This document shows, one piece after another, positions 1 to 9,778 of a stretch of DNA of 64,000 bases. Origin of the DNA: Rhodospirillaceae bacterium (GTDB lineage: Bacteria > Pseudomonadota > Alphaproteobacteria > Reyranellales > Reyranellaceae); assembly GCA_009772935.1 (NCBI GenBank), contig WOUR01000019.1, positions 1 to 64,000 of the forward strand, in the 5' to 3' direction. A model generated the notes under the pieces. That model saw only the letters and a list, made by a program, of their open reading frames with translations, did no database searches and had not been told where the DNA came from. The translations under genes were made by a program, and so were the position numbers. How positions within the stretch are numbered: position 1 is the stretch's first letter; the number at the start of each line of letters is the position of its first letter.

Positions 1-185
1 GAATGACGCAACGGCCCGTCCCACAACGTCTCAATCCAGCCGTTGGTCGCCCGATCGAATCCAGCCAAAATCGCCCACTCGATTTCCTGAAGACCCTATT
101 ATATTAACGCCGATAACTTATCAACGGTCAGTTAACGGCGTTTAGTTTCTTCAGCCCATTGTAAACGTCCGAAGGAAGGCCCGCC
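1..185. other. Left-edge intergenic region, no confident gene
   Basis: No complete gene is visible here. One minus-strand frame is open from about position 97 to the window edge and reads like protein, but it follows a stop codon and has no ATG, so it is not called. The stretch from about 95 to 145 is AT-rich compared with its surroundings and sits just before the efflux genes, so it probably carries their promoter. A GGAAGG ribosome-binding site lies a few bases before the adaptor start. Confidence 0.4.
106..142. promoter_or_regulatory. Inverted repeat upstream of the efflux operon
   Basis: AACGCCG at 106-112 is repeated inverted as CGGCGTT at 136-142, around a 23-base AT-rich spacer that also contains an imperfect AACT...AGTT dyad. 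Efflux pairs of this kind are often controlled by a TetR-type repressor bound to such dyads. No adjacent regulator is visible inside the window, so this is only a candidate operator. Confidence 0.25.
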
Positions 186-1340
186 ATGCGTCTCCCAACC
201 GTTCGCCTCCCGCGCGTCCCCATGATGAAGCTGGCCGTATTGGGAGCCATCGGCGTCACCATGGCGGGCGGCGCCTTCGCCGCCTACTCGCTGACCCGCA
301 ATCCCGCGGCACCCGCGGCGGGCGCCGCCCCCCTCGTGCGGCCGGCACGGGTCGCGGAGATCTCCTACAAGACGCAGGGCCAGACACTGCTGCTGGCCGG
401 CACGGTCGTGCCCCGCATCGAGAGCACGCTTGGCTTCCGCGTCTCGGGCAAGATCGTCCAGCGCTCTGTCGATGTCGGCGCCGCGGTGAAGCCCGGCGAC
501 ATCATCGCCTCCCTCGATCCTTCCGACTACAAGCTCGCCGTCGACAATGCGCGGGCCGCCCTCGCCTCGGCGGAAGCCGACTATGTGCGCGCCAAGGCCG
601 ACCACGAACGCTACCTGAACTTGCGCGGCAGCATGGCGTTCGTGCCGCAGACCCTGGATCAGCGACAGTCGCTGGCCTCGACCGCGCTCGCCCGCGTCGA
701 CCAGGCAAGGAGCCAGCTTTCCTCGGCGGAGAACAACCTCGCCTACACTGTGTTGCGCGCCGACTCGGCGGGCGTCGTCACGGCGGTGCAGGCCGAGGTG
801 GGCCAGGTCATGGCGCAGGGCCAGGGCGTGATCCGGCTCGCCCGGACGGACGAGCTGGAGATCGTGGTCGGTGTCCCCGAGCACCGGTTGAAGGTGGTGC
901 GCACGGCGCAGGGCGCGAGTTTCGAACTCTGGTCGGATCCTGGCCGGCGTCACGCCGCCAAGCTCCGCGAGCTCTCGCCCAGCGCCGATCCGGTGACCCG
1001 CACCTACGCCGCACGCTTCAGTGTCCTCGAGCCCCCGGAGTTCATCGGGCTGGGCATGACCGCGACCCTGGGATTCGAACGGCCCGACACGACGCCGGTG
1101 GCTGAAGTGCCGCTCTCCGCCATCTTTCAGCGCGGCACCCAGCCCGCCGTCTGGGTGGTCGATCGCGATACCGGCACCGTCGAACTCCGCCCGGTCGCGA
1201 TAGCGCGCTGGCGCGACGATACGGCGGCGATTCTCTCGGGCGTCAAGGAGGGCGAGCTGATCGCCACCGCGGGCGTGCACAAGCTCGAGACCGGCCAGAA
1301 GGTGAAGCCGCTCCAGCCGCAGCAACAGGCGGCCCGTTAG
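186..1340 (+). CDS. RND efflux periplasmic adaptor (HlyD/AcrA family)
   Basis: This is the membrane fusion protein that links an inner-membrane RND pump to an outer-membrane channel. An N-terminal hydrophobic segment (about residues 13-35) anchors or exports it. It is followed by the barrel-sandwich region (GFRVSGKIVQRSVDVGAAVKPGD), a coiled-coil hairpin rich in Ala/Arg/Gln (about 115-185), and a beta-barrel domain. The length of 384 residues is normal for the family. A GGAAGG site supports the start. The pump gene follows after 40 bases, so the two are almost certainly one operon. No outer-membrane channel gene is adjacent. The substrate cannot be read from the sequence. Confidence 0.93.
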   Translation: MRLPTVRLPRVPMMKLAVLGAIGVTMAGGAFAAYSLTRNPAAPAAGAAPLVRPARVAEISYKTQGQTLLLAGTVVPRIESTLGFRVSGKIVQRSVDVGAAVKPGDIIASLDPSDYKLAVDNARAALASAEADYVRAKADHERYLNLRGSMAFVPQTLDQRQSLASTALARVDQARSQLSSAENNLAYTVLRADSAGVVTAVQAEVGQVMAQGQGVIRLARTDELEIVVGVPEHRLKVVRTAQGASFELWSDPGRRHAAKLRELSPSADPVTRTYAARFSVLEPPEFIGLGMTATLGFERPDTTPVAEVPLSAIFQRGTQPAVWVVDRDTGTVELRPVAIARWRDDTAAILSGVKEGELIATAGVHKLETGQKVKPLQPQQQAAR

Positions 1341-1380
1341 CGGCGCTGCCCCGCCGGCTCGCTCCAAGGGGACACGATCC

Positions 1381-4300
1381 ATGACGACGCGTACCAACCT
1401 ATCGGCGCTGGCACTGAAGTACAGCACCCTCACCGTGTTTTTCATGATCGCGCTGACGCTGGCCGGGGTCTACGCCTTCTTCAACCTGGGCCGCGCCGAG
1501 GACCCGCCCTTCACCATCAAGCAGATGGTCGTGTCGGCGGCCTGGCCCGGCGCCACCTCGCGTGAGGTCGAGCAGCAGGTCACCGAGAAGATCGAGACCA
1601 AGCTGCAGGAGCTGCCCTATTTCTTCAACGTCCAGAGCTACACCAAGCCTGGCGAGACGGTGATCTACGTCTCGCTGCGGGACGATACGCCACCCTCTAA
1701 AGTGGCGGACCTCTGGTACCAGGTGCGCAAGAAGGTTGGCGACATCAGGAGCTCGCTGCCGCAAGGCGTGGTCGGCCCGTTCTTCAACGACGAGTATGGC
1801 GACACCTACAGCCTGATCTGGGCCTTCGAGTCCGATGGCTTCTCGCCGGCCGAGGTTAAGGAAATCGCCAAGGCGGTGCGCCAGCGCCTGCTGCAGGTGC
1901 CCGACGTCACCAAGGCTGACCTGTTCGGCCTGCAGGACGAGAAGATCTACCTCGAGTTCAGCCACACGCGCCTGGCCATGCTGGGCGTTCCGGTCGACCA
2001 GATCCTCGAGGTCGTGCGTCGCCAGAATGCGATCGTCGCCACCGGCACGGTCGAGACCAAGGGCGAGCGCGTGGCGGTCAGGGTCGATGGCGCTCCGACC
2101 TCAGCCGAGCAGCTCATGTCGCTGCCCTTCACCGCCAACGGCCAGACGCTCACCCTGGGCGACGTGGCCGAGATCTCGCGCGGCTACCAGGATCCGCGCC
2201 AGCTAGCCATGCGCTACAACGGCAAGACGGTGATCGGCCTCGGCGTCGTCATGGCCCCGGGCGGCAACGTCCAGAAGCTGGGCGCAGCCCTCGACAAGAC
2301 CATGGAGGAGGTCGAGGCCGGGCTTCCGGTCGGAATCACCGTGCATCGCATCGCCAACCAGCCCGAGGTCGTCACCAAGTCGTTCGAGGAATTCAGTTCG
2401 GCGCTGCTGGAGGCGCTGGCCATCGTGCTGGTGGTCTCCTTCATAAGCCTCGGTGTCCGTACCGGCGTGATCGTGGCGCTCTCCGTGCCGCTGGTGCTGG
2501 CCATCACCTTCGTCGGCATGTTGATGCTGGGGATCGACTTCCAGCGCATCTCGCTCGGCGCACTGATCATTGCGCTCGGCCTCCTGGTCGACGACGCCAT
2601 CATCGCGGTCGAGATGATGATGGTGAAACTCGAACAGGGCGCCAGCCGGCTGGAGGCCGCGACCTACGCCTACACCTCCACCGCCTTCCCCATGCTGACG
2701 GGCACGCTCGTGACCGCGGTGGGGTTCGTGCCGGTGGGATTCGCGCGCTCCGGCGCCGGCGAGTACACCAATTCGATCTTCTGGGTCGTCGGCCTGTCAC
2801 TGATCATCTCGTGGTTCGTGGCCGTGCTGTTCACGCCGTGGATGGGCTACCACCTGCTGCCGACGCCCAAGGTCCAGCACCACGATCCCTACAACGGTCG
2901 CCTCTACACGCTGTTCCGGAAGGTCGTCGTGTGGTGCGTCACCTGGCGCAAGACCACGATCGTCATCACGGCGCTGGCCTTCGTCGGCTCGCTCGCGGCC
3001 TTCGGCCTGGTGTCCAAGCAGTTCTTCCCGACCGCCAACCGCCCCGAGCTGATCGTCGACCTGAAGCTGGCGCAGGGCGCCTCGTGGGCTGCGACCGACG
3101 CTGAGGTCCGCAAGCTCGAAACGTGGCTGGCCAACGATTCGGACGTCGCCTCCTACACTGCCTATGTCGGGGCCGGCAGCCCGCGCTTCTACCTGCCGAC
3201 AGTCCCCGAGTTGGCCAACGCCAATTTCGGCCAGGTCATCGTCATGACCAAGGATCTGGTCGCCCGCGAGCGGGTGGTCGCGGCCCTCGACGATCTGTTC
3301 AAGAAAGACTTCGAGGCCGTGCGCGCCCGCGTGCAGCGGCTGCAGAACGGCCCCCCGGTCAGCTACCCGGTCATGTTCCGCGTGCTGGGCGACGACCCGC
3401 AGCAGGTGCGCCAGGTGGCCGAACGGGTCCGCCAGGTCTTCAAGGCCGATCCCGCGACGCGCGACATCAACTTCGACTGGAACGAACTGGCGAAGACGGT
3501 GCGCCTCGAAGTGGATCAGGCGAAGGCGCGCGCGCTCGGCGTCGATTCGCAGGCGCTGGGCAACACGCTGCAAACCCTCCTGACCGGCATCACAGTCACC
3601 CAGTATCGCGAGCGTACCGAATCGATCGACGTCATCGCCCGAGCCGTCGCGCCGGAACGGCTGAGCGTCGAGGGCCTGGAGGCGATAAACCTGCGCACCT
3701 CGACGGGCGGCGTCGTGTCCCTGGCCCAGCTCGCGACGCTCAAGTTCGAGCTCGAGGAGCCGATCCTGTGGCGTCGCAATAAGGATCTGCTGATGACCGT
3801 CCGCGCCGGCGTTGCCGACGGCGTGCAGGGTCCCGACGTGGCCGCCCGCATCGACAAGGCACTGGCGCCGGTCCGCGCCAGCCTGCCGCCCGGGTATCGC
3901 ATCGAGGTCGGCGGCGACCAGGAGGAATCGGCCAAGAGCCAGGCCTCGATCTTCAAGATGATGCCGCTGATGGCCTTCCTGATGATCCTGTTCCTGATGC
4001 TGCAGCTCCAGAGCTTCTCCAAGCTGGCGCTGGTGCTGCTGACCGCCCCGCTCGGCCTGATCGGCGTGTCGTTGTTCCTGCTGCTGTTCAACCAGCCCTT
4101 CGGCTTCGTCTCGCTGCTGGGCGTCATCGCGCTGGCCGGCATGATCATGCGCAACTCGGTGATCCTGGTGGACCAGATCGACCAGGACATCGAGGCGGGC
4201 CACAGCAAGTGGGACGCGGTGATCGACGCCACCGTGCGCCGGGCCCGCCCGATCCTGCTGACCGCCGGCACGGCGATCTTCGCCATGATCCCGCTGTCGC

Positions 4301-4485
4301 GCAGCGTCTTCTGGGGCCCGATGGCCGTGGCGCTGATGGGCGGCCTGCTGGTCGCGACCGCGCTCACGCTCCTGTTCCTGCCGGCGCTCTATGCGGCCTG
4401 GTTCAGGGTGAAGAAACCCGAGGCCACCACGGCGGTGGCGCCGTCCCACCACACCCCGCCCCCGCTCGCCCTCGCGGCGGAGTAG
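1381..4485 (+). CDS. RND family efflux transporter permease
   Basis: This is the proton-driven inner-membrane pump partner of the preceding adaptor. At 1034 residues it has full AcrB-family length and the expected layout: a first transmembrane helix, a large periplasmic loop, a helix bundle around residues 330-490 with the LLVDDAIIAVE motif (proton-relay acidic residues), a second periplasmic loop, and a final bundle that includes the GMIMRNSVILVDQI stretch. Its closest relatives are usually annotated as multidrug/acriflavine-type pumps. The gene is followed by a palindromic repeat shared with the convergent pcp gene. Confidence 0.95.
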   Translation: MTTRTNLSALALKYSTLTVFFMIALTLAGVYAFFNLGRAEDPPFTIKQMVVSAAWPGATSREVEQQVTEKIETKLQELPYFFNVQSYTKPGETVIYVSLRDDTPPSKVADLWYQVRKKVGDIRSSLPQGVVGPFFNDEYGDTYSLIWAFESDGFSPAEVKEIAKAVRQRLLQVPDVTKADLFGLQDEKIYLEFSHTRLAMLGVPVDQILEVVRRQNAIVATGTVETKGERVAVRVDGAPTSAEQLMSLPFTANGQTLTLGDVAEISRGYQDPRQLAMRYNGKTVIGLGVVMAPGGNVQKLGAALDKTMEEVEAGLPVGITVHRIANQPEVVTKSFEEFSSALLEALAIVLVVSFISLGVRTGVIVALSVPLVLAITFVGMLMLGIDFQRISLGALIIALGLLVDDAIIAVEMMMVKLEQGASRLEAATYAYTSTAFPMLTGTLVTAVGFVPVGFARSGAGEYTNSIFWVVGLSLIISWFVAVLFTPWMGYHLLPTPKVQHHDPYNGRLYTLFRKVVVWCVTWRKTTIVITALAFVGSLAAFGLVSKQFFPTANRPELIVDLKLAQGASWAATDAEVRKLETWLANDSDVASYTAYVGAGSPRFYLPTVPELANANFGQVIVMTKDLVARERVVAALDDLFKKDFEAVRARVQRLQNGPPVSYPVMFRVLGDDPQQVRQVAERVRQVFKADPATRDINFDWNELAKTVRLEVDQAKARALGVDSQALGNTLQTLLTGITVTQYRERTESIDVIARAVAPERLSVEGLEAINLRTSTGGVVSLAQLATLKFELEEPILWRRNKDLLMTVRAGVADGVQGPDVAARIDKALAPVRASLPPGYRIEVGGDQEESAKSQASIFKMMPLMAFLMILFLMLQLQSFSKLALVLLTAPLGLIGVSLFLLLFNQPFGFVSLLGVIALAGMIMRNSVILVDQIDQDIEAGHSKWDAVIDATVRRARPILLTAGTAIFAMIPLSRSVFWGPMAVALMGGLLVATALTLLFLPALYAAWFRVKKPEATTAVAPSHHTPPPLALAAE

Positions 4486-4496
4486 CGAAGCACGAA

Positions 4497-4627
4497 AAGC
4501 CCCGTCGCCCTGAGCGGAGCGCAGCGTAGTTGAAAGGCCTCTTTTCGCTTCAACACGCCGGTGCGTCGGAAAAGAGGTCCTTCGACTACGCCGCCCTTCG
4601 GGCGGCTCCGCTCAGGACGACGGGCTT
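4497..4627. repeat. Long imperfect inverted repeat at convergent gene ends
   Basis: The left arm (about 4497-4546) contains CCGTCGCCCTGAGCGGAGC and ends in GGCCTCTTTT. The right arm (about 4570-4627) is its near reverse complement, with an extra small GCCGCCC/GGGCGGC palindrome. The pair lies between the pump stop and the pcp stop and could fold into a large hairpin, so it may terminate both convergent transcripts. The same unit recurs at 30646-30701, which shows that it is a dispersed element and not a local accident. Confidence 0.75.
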
Positions 4628-5268
4628 CAAGAAATCCGGCCCTCGGCCGTGTGGATGTCCGTCGTGCGAGCCGCGCTGGTCGCGACGATGATCTCGATGC
4701 CGCGGACGATGTCGTCTACGGCCATCGACGGCGCGCCGCCCAGCCGCGCGGCCTGCTCGGGCACGTAGGGAATGTGCAGGAAGCCGCCGCGCATCTTCGC
4801 GGGATGACTCTCGATGATGTCCATCAGCGAATAGAGGATGTGGTTGCAGACGAAGGTGCCGGCGGTGTTGGACACGGCTGCCGGCAGGCCCGCCCTGCGC
4901 ATCTCGGCGACGCACGCCTTGACGGGGAGCGTCGCGAAATAGGCGGCCGGACCATCCGCCCGCACCGGGATGTCGATCGGCTGGTTGCGGTCGTTGTCGG
5001 GGATCCGCGCATCCTGGACGTTGATGCCGACCCGCTCGAGGCAGAGTTCCGCTCGGCCGCCGGCCTGGCCGACGCAAAGCACGATGTCGGGCTTGGCCTT
5101 CTCCATCACCTCGCGCAGCACACCTGCGGACTTCGCATAGGACGTCGGAAGGACCGCGGTCACGACCATCACCTTGCCGATCTTCTTCTTCAACCGGCTC
5201 ACCGCGAGCGCCGAGGGGTTGACCTCGTCGCCGCCGAACGGATCGAACCCCGTGACCAGAGCCTTCAT
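4627..5268 (-). CDS. pcp: Pyroglutamyl-peptidase I (C15 family)
   Basis: This cytosolic cysteine peptidase removes N-terminal pyroglutamate from peptides. The 213-residue protein opens with the family hallmark VTGFDPFGG. It carries all three catalytic positions: the Glu in GGRAELCLERVGIN, the Cys in SNTAGTFVCNHILY, and the His in GGFLHIPYVP. The length matches the bacterial family (about 210-215). It lies 72 bases downstream of the molybdenum hydroxylase genes on the same strand, but nothing suggests a functional link with them. Confidence 0.93.
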   Translation of the reverse strand: MKALVTGFDPFGGDEVNPSALAVSRLKKKIGKVMVVTAVLPTSYAKSAGVLREVMEKAKPDIVLCVGQAGGRAELCLERVGINVQDARIPDNDRNQPIDIPVRADGPAAYFATLPVKACVAEMRRAGLPAAVSNTAGTFVCNHILYSLMDIIESHPAKMRGGFLHIPYVPEQAARLGGAPSMAVDDIVRGIEIIVATSAARTTDIHTAEGRIS

Positions 5269-5340
5269 GTCGTACTCACCTCAAACGAAAGGGCGCCCGG
5301 TTGGGGGCGCCCCGACGTTAATGCCAGGAAAGCCGAGCGG

Positions 5341-6138
5341 CTACTTGTTGGCTTTGTCGACCGCGCGGCGGGCCATCACGCCGACCAGATGGGCGCGATA
5401 CTCGGCGCTGCCGTGGATGTCGCTGTTCAGGCCGTCGGCCGGGACCTTGATGTCCTTGATGGAGTCCGACGAGAAGTTCTTCGACAGCGCCTCTTCCATC
5501 GCCTTTACCCGGAAGACGCTGGGGCCGGCGCCGGTCACCGCGACGCGCACGCCACCCGCGGTCTTGGCGACGAACACGCCGACCATCGCGTAGCGCGAGG
5601 CCGGATTCGGGAACTTCATGTAGGCGGCTTTTTCGGCCTTGGGGAAGCTGATCGCGGTGATGATCTCGCCCTCGCCCAGCGCCGTCTCGAACAGGCCCTT
5701 GAAGAAGGCGTCGGCTGCATGCTTGCCGGTGTTGGTGATCACCGTGGCATTCAGCGCCACGACCGCCGCCGGATAGTCGGCCGCCGGATCGTTGTTGGCG
5801 ACCGATCCGCCCATGGTGCCGCGGTTCCGGACCTGCGGATCGCCGATGTGGCCGGCCAGGTCGGCCAGCGCCGGAATGGCCTTCTTCACGTCGGCCGAGG
5901 TCGCGACGTCGCCGTGCTTGGTCATGCCGCCGATGACGAGGGTGTCGCCCTCGACCTTGATGCCGGCGAGTTCCTTGAGGCCGCCGAGATCGACGACGTC
6001 GCTCGGCCGCGCCAGGCGCTGCTTAAGCGTCGGGATCAGCGTCATGCCGCCCGACATCGGACGGGCTTCTTCCTTGCCCTTGAGCAGGGCGATCGCGTCG
6101 GAGACCGACTTCGGACGATGATAGGCAAAATCGTACAT
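5341..6138 (-). CDS. coxM: Molybdenum hydroxylase FAD subunit (CoxM-like)
   Basis: This is the medium, FAD-binding subunit of a xanthine dehydrogenase/CO dehydrogenase-type enzyme. It passes electrons from the iron-sulfur subunit to an acceptor. The 265-residue protein shows the two FAD contacts of the family, SGGMTLIPTL near residue 30 and TMGGSVANNDPAADYPA near residue 110, followed by the C-terminal CO_deh_flav_C region. It is the last gene of the set in transcription order (coxS, coxL, coxM), only 15 bases after coxL. The gene symbol follows the subunit type and does not imply that CO is the substrate. Confidence 0.93.
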   Translation of the reverse strand: MYDFAYHRPKSVSDAIALLKGKEEARPMSGGMTLIPTLKQRLARPSDVVDLGGLKELAGIKVEGDTLVIGGMTKHGDVATSADVKKAIPALADLAGHIGDPQVRNRGTMGGSVANNDPAADYPAAVVALNATVITNTGKHAADAFFKGLFETALGEGEIITAISFPKAEKAAYMKFPNPASRYAMVGVFVAKTAGGVRVAVTGAGPSVFRVKAMEEALSKNFSSDSIKDIKVPADGLNSDIHGSAEYRAHLVGVMARRAVDKANK

Positions 6139-6153
6139 CTGGATTTCCTCCGT

Positions 6154-8538
6154 TTACTCGGCCGCCGCGTGCTGGGCGCCCTGGATCGACTGCCACACGT
6201 TGAGCGGCGTGGCCGGCATTTCGACATGCTTGACGCCGATCGGCGCCAGCGCGTTGTGAACCGCGTTCATCACGGCCGCGGGCGCCGCGATGGCCCCTGC
6301 CTCGCCGCATCCCTTCACGCCCAGCGGATTGTGCGGGCACGGGGTGACCTTGTAGCCGAGCTTGAACGACGGGAAGTTGTCGGCGCGCGGCATCGTGTAG
6401 TCCATGAACGAGCCGCTCAGCAGCTGGCCCGTCTCCTTGTCGTAGACGGCGCCCTCGAACAGCGCCTGTCCGACGCCCTGGACGATGCCGCCATGGACCT
6501 GCCCCTCGACGATCATCGGATTGATGATGTTGCCGAAATCGTCGACCGCGGTATGGGCGATGACTTCGACGATGCCGGTCTCCGGATCGATCTCGACCTC
6601 GCAGATCTGCGTGCCCGACGGATAGACGAAGTTCGCCGGATCGTAGAAGGCGTTCTCGTCCATGCCCGGCTCGATCTCGGCCAGCGGATAATTGTGCGGC
6701 ACGTAGGCGGCGAAGACCGCCTGAGCCAGCGGCACGGCCTTGTCCGTGCCCGCCACTTTGAAGGTGCCGTTTTCGAACACGACGTCGGCCACATCGGCTT
6801 CCATCAGATGGGCCGCGATCTTCTTGCCCTTGGCGATGATCTTGTCGGTCGCCTTCATGATGGCCGAACCGCCGACGGCCAGCGAGCGGCTGCCGTAGGT
6901 GCCCATGCCGAAGGTGGTCGTCGAGGTATCGCCATGCACCACCTCGATCTGGTCCATCGGCACGCCCAGCCGGTCGTGGACGAGCTGCGCGAAGGTGGTC
7001 TCATGCCCTTGCCCGTGGCTGTGCGAGCCTGTGATGACCTGCACGTTGCCCGTCGGGTTGAACTTGATCTGCGCCGACTCCCACTGGCCGACGCCGCCGC
7101 CCAGCTGGCCGATCACCTGCGAGGGCGCCAGGCCACAAGCCTCGATGTAGGACGAGAAGCCGATGCCGCGCAGCTTGCCGCGTGCCTTGGCCTCGGCCCG
7201 GCGAGCCTCGAAGCCCGGATAGTCGGCGATCTTCATCGCCTCGTCGATGATCGGCGGGTAGTTGCCCGAATCGTACTGCAGCGCCACCGGCGTCTGGTAC
7301 GGGAAGGCCGTCGACGGGATGAAGTTCTTCCGGCGCAGCTCGGCCGGATCCATCTTCAGCTCGGCCGCCGCCTTGCTGACGATCGTCTCCACGACGAACG
7401 TCGCCTCGGGGCGCCCCGCGCCGCGATAGGCGTCGACCGGCGCCGTATGCGTCACCGCCGCCTTCACGTTGGCATAGATGAGTGGCGTCGTGTACTGGCC
7501 CGCGAGCAAGGTGGCGTAAAGATAGGTCGGGACCGCCGTCGAGAAGGTCGACAGGTAGGCGCCCATGTTGGCGATCGTCTCGACCTTCAGCGCCAGGAAC
7601 TTGCCTTCCTTGTCGAGAGCAAGTTCGGCATGAGTGACATGGTCGCGGCCATGACAGTCGGTCTGGAACGACTCACTGCGCTCGGCCGTCCACTTGATCG
7701 GCCGGCCGACCCGCGAGGCCGCCCAGCACACCATCGTTTCGTCGGCGTAGCAGAAGATCTTGCTGCCGAAGCCGCCGCCGACGTCGGGCGCGATGACCCG
7801 AAGCTTGTGCTCGGGGATGCCCAGCACGAAGGCCGACAGGATCAGCCGCAGCACATGCGGGTTCTGCGAGGTCGACCAGAGCGTGTAATTGCCCGTGCCC
7901 TTGTCGTACTCGGCTGCGGCGGCGCGCGGCTCCATCGCGTTGGGAATCAGGCGATTGTTGACGATGTCCATTTTCGTGACATGCGCCGCCTTGGCGAATG
8001 CCGCGTCGACATCGGCCTTCACGCCGATCTCCCAGTCGTAGATCAGGTTGCCCGGCGCCTCGGCATGGACCTGCGGGGCGTCCTTGTCGAACGCCTTGGC
8101 GAGCTCGACATTGGCCGGCAGGACCTCGTACTCGACCTTGATCGCCTCTGCGGCGTCGCGCGCCTGGTCATGGCTGTTGGCCACGACCATGGCGACGGTG
8201 TCGCCGACGTAGCGGACGGTATCGACCGCCATCACGGGGTGCGGCGGTGCCTTGTGGGGCGCGCCATGCTTGTCCTTCACCACCCAGCCACAGATCAGGC
8301 CGCCGACCTTGGCATCGACAAGATCCTTGCCGGTGAAGATGTTGACAACGCCTGGGTTCTTCTCCGCTGCCGAAATGTCGATGCTCTTGATCTTCGCATG
8401 GGCATGCGGCGAACGCAGGAAATACGCGTAGGTCGCCCGGGCGAGGGGCAGATCGTCGACATAGCGACCGGTGCCGGTCAGGAAGCGCTTGTCTTCCGTA
8501 CGCGGGACGCGGGCGCCGATTCCGGTGGCGGAGGTCAT
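6154..8538 (-). CDS. coxL: Molybdenum hydroxylase large subunit, form II CODH-like (CoxL-like)
   Basis: This is the molybdopterin-binding catalytic subunit (794 residues) of an aerobic xanthine oxidase-family enzyme. The active-site loop reads AYRGAGR at residues 370-376. That is the form II signature; true CO-oxidising form I enzymes carry AYXCSFR with the copper-binding Cys. The catalytic Glu is present in [10 protein letters not shown] (E746), and [10 protein letters not shown] (about 251-260) contacts the cofactor. The substrate is therefore uncertain, and CO oxidation is not supported. coxS lies upstream with a 4-base gap, so the genes are co-transcribed. No molybdenum-cofactor insertion genes (coxD, coxE, coxF) are seen nearby. 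Confidence 0.95.
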   Translation of the reverse strand: MTSATGIGARVPRTEDKRFLTGTGRYVDDLPLARATYAYFLRSPHAHAKIKSIDISAAEKNPGVVNIFTGKDLVDAKVGGLICGWVVKDKHGAPHKAPPHPVMAVDTVRYVGDTVAMVVANSHDQARDAAEAIKVEYEVLPANVELAKAFDKDAPQVHAEAPGNLIYDWEIGVKADVDAAFAKAAHVTKMDIVNNRLIPNAMEPRAAAAEYDKGTGNYTLWSTSQNPHVLRLILSAFVLGIPEHKLRVIAPDVGGGFGSKIFCYADETMVCWAASRVGRPIKWTAERSESFQTDCHGRDHVTHAELALDKEGKFLALKVETIANMGAYLSTFSTAVPTYLYATLLAGQYTTPLIYANVKAAVTHTAPVDAYRGAGRPEATFVVETIVSKAAAELKMDPAELRRKNFIPSTAFPYQTPVALQYDSGNYPPIIDEAMKIADYPGFEARRAEAKARGKLRGIGFSSYIEACGLAPSQVIGQLGGGVGQWESAQIKFNPTGNVQVITGSHSHGQGHETTFAQLVHDRLGVPMDQIEVVHGDTSTTTFGMGTYGSRSLAVGGSAIMKATDKIIAKGKKIAAHLMEADVADVVFENGTFKVAGTDKAVPLAQAVFAAYVPHNYPLAEIEPGMDENAFYDPANFVYPSGTQICEVEIDPETGIVEVIAHTAVDDFGNIINPMIVEGQVHGGIVQGVGQALFEGAVYDKETGQLLSGSFMDYTMPRADNFPSFKLGYKVTPCPHNPLGVKGCGEAGAIAAPAAVMNAVHNALAPIGVKHVEMPATPLNVWQSIQGAQHAAAE

Positions 8539-8542
8539 GGGG

Positions 8543-9028
<486 letters not shown>

Positions 9029-9057
9029 ACTCAATCTCCCCTCACGTATTGGTTTGC

Positions 9058-9081
9058 GCGGCCGCAACTACACACGGCCGC
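9058..9081. promoter_or_regulatory. GC-rich inverted repeat before coxS
   Basis: GCGGCCG at 9058-9064 is repeated inverted as CGGCCGC at 9075-9081 around a 10-base loop. It lies in the only sizeable gap of the cox region, 30-53 bases before the coxS start. It could be an operator or an RNA hairpin in the leader. There is no T-run, so a terminator is unlikely. Confidence 0.3.
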
Positions 9082-9154
9082 CGAGCGTTGGCCGGGACTC
9101 TGACAAGCCCGCCACATTGCGGTCAAGGGAATTGCTGGTGTCAGACGCCAGCTG

Positions 9155-9289
9155 CTAACGACTCGCAAGAAATACGAGGATCAACACCACGGCACCGGCG
9201 CCGATGACGGTCCAGTGACGATAGCCGCGCTGCGCTGCAGCAGACGGCACGGGCGGTGGCGGATCTCCCGCCGGATCCAGCGTGGGCAT
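9155..9289 (-). CDS. Small single-pass membrane protein coupled to coxG
   Basis: A 44-residue reading frame begins two bases after the coxG stop (TGA-CG-ATG), which suggests translational coupling. Its N-terminal half is proline-rich (DPAGDPPPPVPSAAAQ), and its C-terminal half is one clear membrane helix (WTVIGAGAVVLILVFLASR). CoxG proteins in some lineages have a C-terminal membrane anchor; here CoxG ends without one. This peptide could therefore be a detached anchor for CoxG, which is an inference. No homologous family is recognised. Confidence 0.6.
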   Translation of the reverse strand: MPTLDPAGDPPPPVPSAAAQRGYRHWTVIGAGAVVLILVFLASR

Positions 9290-9291
9290 CG

Positions 9292-9756
9292 TCACGAAGC
9301 GGCTGCAACGGGCGGCGGCGCGCCGACGCTCTCGGCGAACTTCCCGAAGAACTGATCGGCCAGCTTTTTCGCCGTACCGGTGATCAGGCGCGCGCCGACC
9401 TGGGCGATCTTGCCGCCGACCTGTGCGTCGACCTCGTATTTCAGGATCGTGTCGCCGCCATCCTCGGTGAGGGCCACGACAGCGCCGCCTTTGGCGAAGC
9501 CCGCGACGCCCCCCTGCCCTTCGCCGGAGATCCGGTAGCCGTTCGGCGGATCGATGTCGGAGAGTGTGACCTTGCCCGAGAAAGCCGCGCTCACCGGACC
9601 GATGCGCAGGCGCACCTTGGCGGTCATCTCGGTGGGAGACAGCATCTCCAGCGATTCGCAGCCCGGAATGCAGGCCTGCAGAATGGCCTGATCGTTCAGC
9701 GCCGCGAAGACCTTCTCCCGCGACGCCGCAATCCTGTATTCGCCCTTGATTTCCAT
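9292..9756 (-). CDS. coxG: CO dehydrogenase subunit G family protein (CoxG, SRPBCC fold)
   Basis: This 154-residue SRPBCC/START-fold protein belongs to the family found beside molybdenum hydroxylases. CoxG is known to help attach CO dehydrogenase to the membrane and link it to the respiratory chain. The start MEIKGEYRIAASREKVFAALND and the region GKVTLSDIDPPNGYRISGEGQGGVAGFAKG are typical. The protein ends in a short Pro/Ala tail with no membrane helix, and the next gene, two bases downstream, encodes a small membrane peptide. The GH17 gene upstream ends 22 bases before the start. Confidence 0.88.
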   Translation of the reverse strand: MEIKGEYRIAASREKVFAALNDQAILQACIPGCESLEMLSPTEMTAKVRLRIGPVSAAFSGKVTLSDIDPPNGYRISGEGQGGVAGFAKGGAVVALTEDGGDTILKYEVDAQVGGKIAQVGARLITGTAKKLADQFFGKFAESVGAPPPVAAAS

Positions 9757-9778
9757 GTCGTAACTCCCGGCTCAGCGC

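Noticed and set aside
1..97. A minus-strand open frame running off the left edge, reading like protein
   Set aside because: It follows a stop codon and has no ATG or clear ribosome-binding site; too short to judge without the neighbouring sequence.
6154..8538. Assignment of the large subunit as a true CO dehydrogenase
   Set aside because: The active-site loop is AYRGAGR (form II), without the Cys that binds copper in CO-oxidising enzymes.
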